64,000 bases of DNA from contig JAHDLA010000001.1 of NCBI GenBank assembly GCA_018436705.1, positions 124,001-188,000 on the forward strand, written 5' to 3'. The position numbers and the translations under genes are program-made. Under the pieces are notes generated by a model. That model searched no databases. It worked only from the letters and a program-made list of their open reading frames with translations, and was not told where the DNA came from. Below, piece after piece: positions 62,856 to 64,000 of the stretch; positions within the stretch are counted from its first letter, which is position 1, and each line of letters starts with the position of its first letter. The stretch comes from Sedimentibacter sp. Its GTDB lineage: Bacteria > Bacillota > Clostridia > Tissierellales > Sedimentibacteraceae.

Positions 62856-63950
62856 TTATATGTTTTCTGTTCCATGCTTCTGCTTCCTTCTGTCCATCCA
62901 TACAACGATAAGCGGTATGAAAAAATTCAGTCCGCTCAGCACTATTAACGGCCACTGTATGTATGGAAACATCATGTACATGCCGGGCAGAGCTGCAGCC
63001 ATGGTATACAGAATGGGTATCTGGATATAAATAAAATATCCGTCTTCTCTGGTCTTAAAAGTTTCCTGCATAGCAAGATTTGTAAAATATGCAATAATGC
63101 ATATGCTTGTAAATGTAACTATTATTTGAAAGCATAATCCCACAATTTCAGTACTTTCAAAGAAAAATCCCGGTATGTTAACAAATTTCATTACGGAAAT
63201 AAATGGCCATACCATGTTTACAGCTTCCTTCATTCCGAATTTTACTACTATAAGCAAGTAGCATGCGGCATAAAGTACGGCACTTATTACGATAAATCTT
63301 TTATTTACCTTCATATTTTTTTCTTTGATTGACACCCTGCTGTTAGAAAACATCAATACGGAAAATCCGAAAAATCCCAGCATGGCTGCGGGAACTGACT
63401 TCACTATTCCTTTCACGTCTGCCGGAAAAATGGGAAATACATTTGTATAATCGGCGTAATATGTTGAAAATATTATTATCAGCATATATGGTATTAAGGC
63501 AATCAACACCGCTATATTAGCCACATTAGCGATTGACTGTATCCCTTTTTTTGTCGCATAGCTGGCAATAAGCAAGAGAGAGATTATTATTGTACTTATT
63601 GGCGTATTGAAAAGCATCATAAGCTTTATCTGCTCCGCAAAATCCTTCAGCAATATGCTGTTTGCAGTAAGAAACATAAGTATGTAGTATATACCTGTCA
63701 ATTTTGCCAGGAATTTTGGAAATACCTTGTGGGATATGCTTATTATTGTATCTTCCTTGTACTTTATCATCAGCCTGTTTATGGGTTTCATTGTAATATA
63801 TATGAGAAATCCAGCCGCTATAATCGGCATCCATCCAACAGGACCGTCTATTTCGGACAGTAACAGCGGCATTAAAATCGACTGAGAAACAAATGATACT
63901 AATATTAAAATTGATATATTTTGATATGGAGTAATATCCTGGTCGAACAT
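62856..63950 (-). CDS. GerAB-family spore germination permease
   Basis: A 364-residue membrane protein with ten helices, of the GerAB/ArcD/ProY (APC superfamily) family. It starts DITPYQNISILILVSFVSQSIL, and TGIYYILMFLTANSILLKDFAEQIKLMML is also typical. It is the B subunit that binds the germinant, usually an amino acid. It lies between the C-component gene and the end of an apparent A-component gene. AAGGAGAAAGGAAAAT precedes the ATG. Confidence 0.92.
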   Translation of the reverse strand: MFDQDITPYQNISILILVSFVSQSILMPLLLSEIDGPVGWMPIIAAGFLIYITMKPINRLMIKYKEDTIISISHKVFPKFLAKLTGIYYILMFLTANSILLKDFAEQIKLMMLFNTPISTIIISLLLIASYATKKGIQSIANVANIAVLIALIPYMLIIIFSTYYADYTNVFPIFPADVKGIVKSVPAAMLGFFGFSVLMFSNSRVSIKEKNMKVNKRFIVISAVLYAACYLLIVVKFGMKEAVNMVWPFISVMKFVNIPGFFFESTEIVGLCFQIIVTFTSICIIAYFTNLAMQETFKTREDGYFIYIQIPILYTMAAALPGMYMMFPYIQWPLIVLSGLNFFIPLIVVWMDRRKQKHGTENI

Positions 63951-64000
63951 CTATTTTCCTTTCTCCTTTTCAAATTGAAGATATTTTGGTTTGTGAACCA
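63951..64000 (-). CDS. C-terminal end of a probable GerAA-type germination protein, partial
   Basis: Fifteen codons and a TAG stop remain: VHKPKYLQFEKEKGK. The basic, Pro-Lys-rich tail fits the C terminus of GerAA-type receptor subunits. The gene order A-B-C of germinant receptor operons also predicts gerAA here. The stop abuts the start of the GerAB gene. The call rests mainly on context. Confidence 0.55.
   Translation of the reverse strand, partial: VHKPKYLQFEKEKGK

Overview
The window looks like a chromosomal piece of a low-G+C, spore-forming, amino-acid-fermenting Clostridia. Spore genes (spoIIR, GerA-type germination genes), an SLH-anchored S-layer protein, sigma-54 control of amino-acid catabolism and a complete lysine 2,3-/5,6-aminomutase cluster together resemble Sedimentibacter-like Tissierellia. 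That affiliation is inference from gene content; no rRNA, tRNA or CRISPR array was seen.

Layout. (1) 1-18.6 kb, minus strand: a surface-polysaccharide locus. It starts with a chain-length regulator and a tyrosine kinase, then a polymerase-like protein, a UDP-sugar 4,6-dehydratase, an aminotransferase, an ATP-grasp/HAD pair, two pyruvyltransferase-family proteins, an initiating sugar transferase, three glycosyltransferases, an acetyltransferase, a second polymerase-like protein, a MurB paralogue and a flippase cut by the window edge. The kinase operon is preceded by a strong promoter, a class I cyclic-di-GMP riboswitch and an overlapping terminator. (2) 19-23.9 kb: an LCP ligase, the S-layer gene and a small membrane protein. 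(3) 23.9-28.6 kb, plus strand: M14 carboxypeptidase, cinA and a chemotaxis receptor. (4) 28.7-35.2 kb: a peptide ABC transporter operon behind a sigma-54 promoter, next to a broken sigma-54 activator. (5) 35.2-41 kb: an NhaC-type antiporter and an alanine-dehydrogenase-like enzyme behind a second sigma-54 promoter, with an activator, an RpiR regulator and a cytosolic beta-lactamase-fold hydrolase upstream. (6) 41-50.4 kb: a Lon-like protease, then a two-component system with a lipoprotein and an ABC-2 exporter. (7) 50.4-58 kb: the lysine fermentation operon kdd-kamA-kamB-kamC-kamD-kamE behind a third, near-consensus sigma-54 promoter. (8) 58.2-61 kb, plus strand: murI, a DUF1934 protein and a PAS/sigma-54 activator whose upstream region carries the same dyad motif as the kdd promoter. 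(9) 61-64 kb, minus strand: spoIIR and spore-germination genes.

The main regulatory themes are a cyclic-di-GMP switch on exopolysaccharide export control, and three separate sigma-54 promoters, each close to its own activator (one now a pseudogene), on transport and amino-acid catabolism operons. The best candidates for undescribed biology are these control circuits, the MurB paralogue and ATP-grasp/HAD pair in the sugar locus, and the cytosolic beta-lactamase-like protein.
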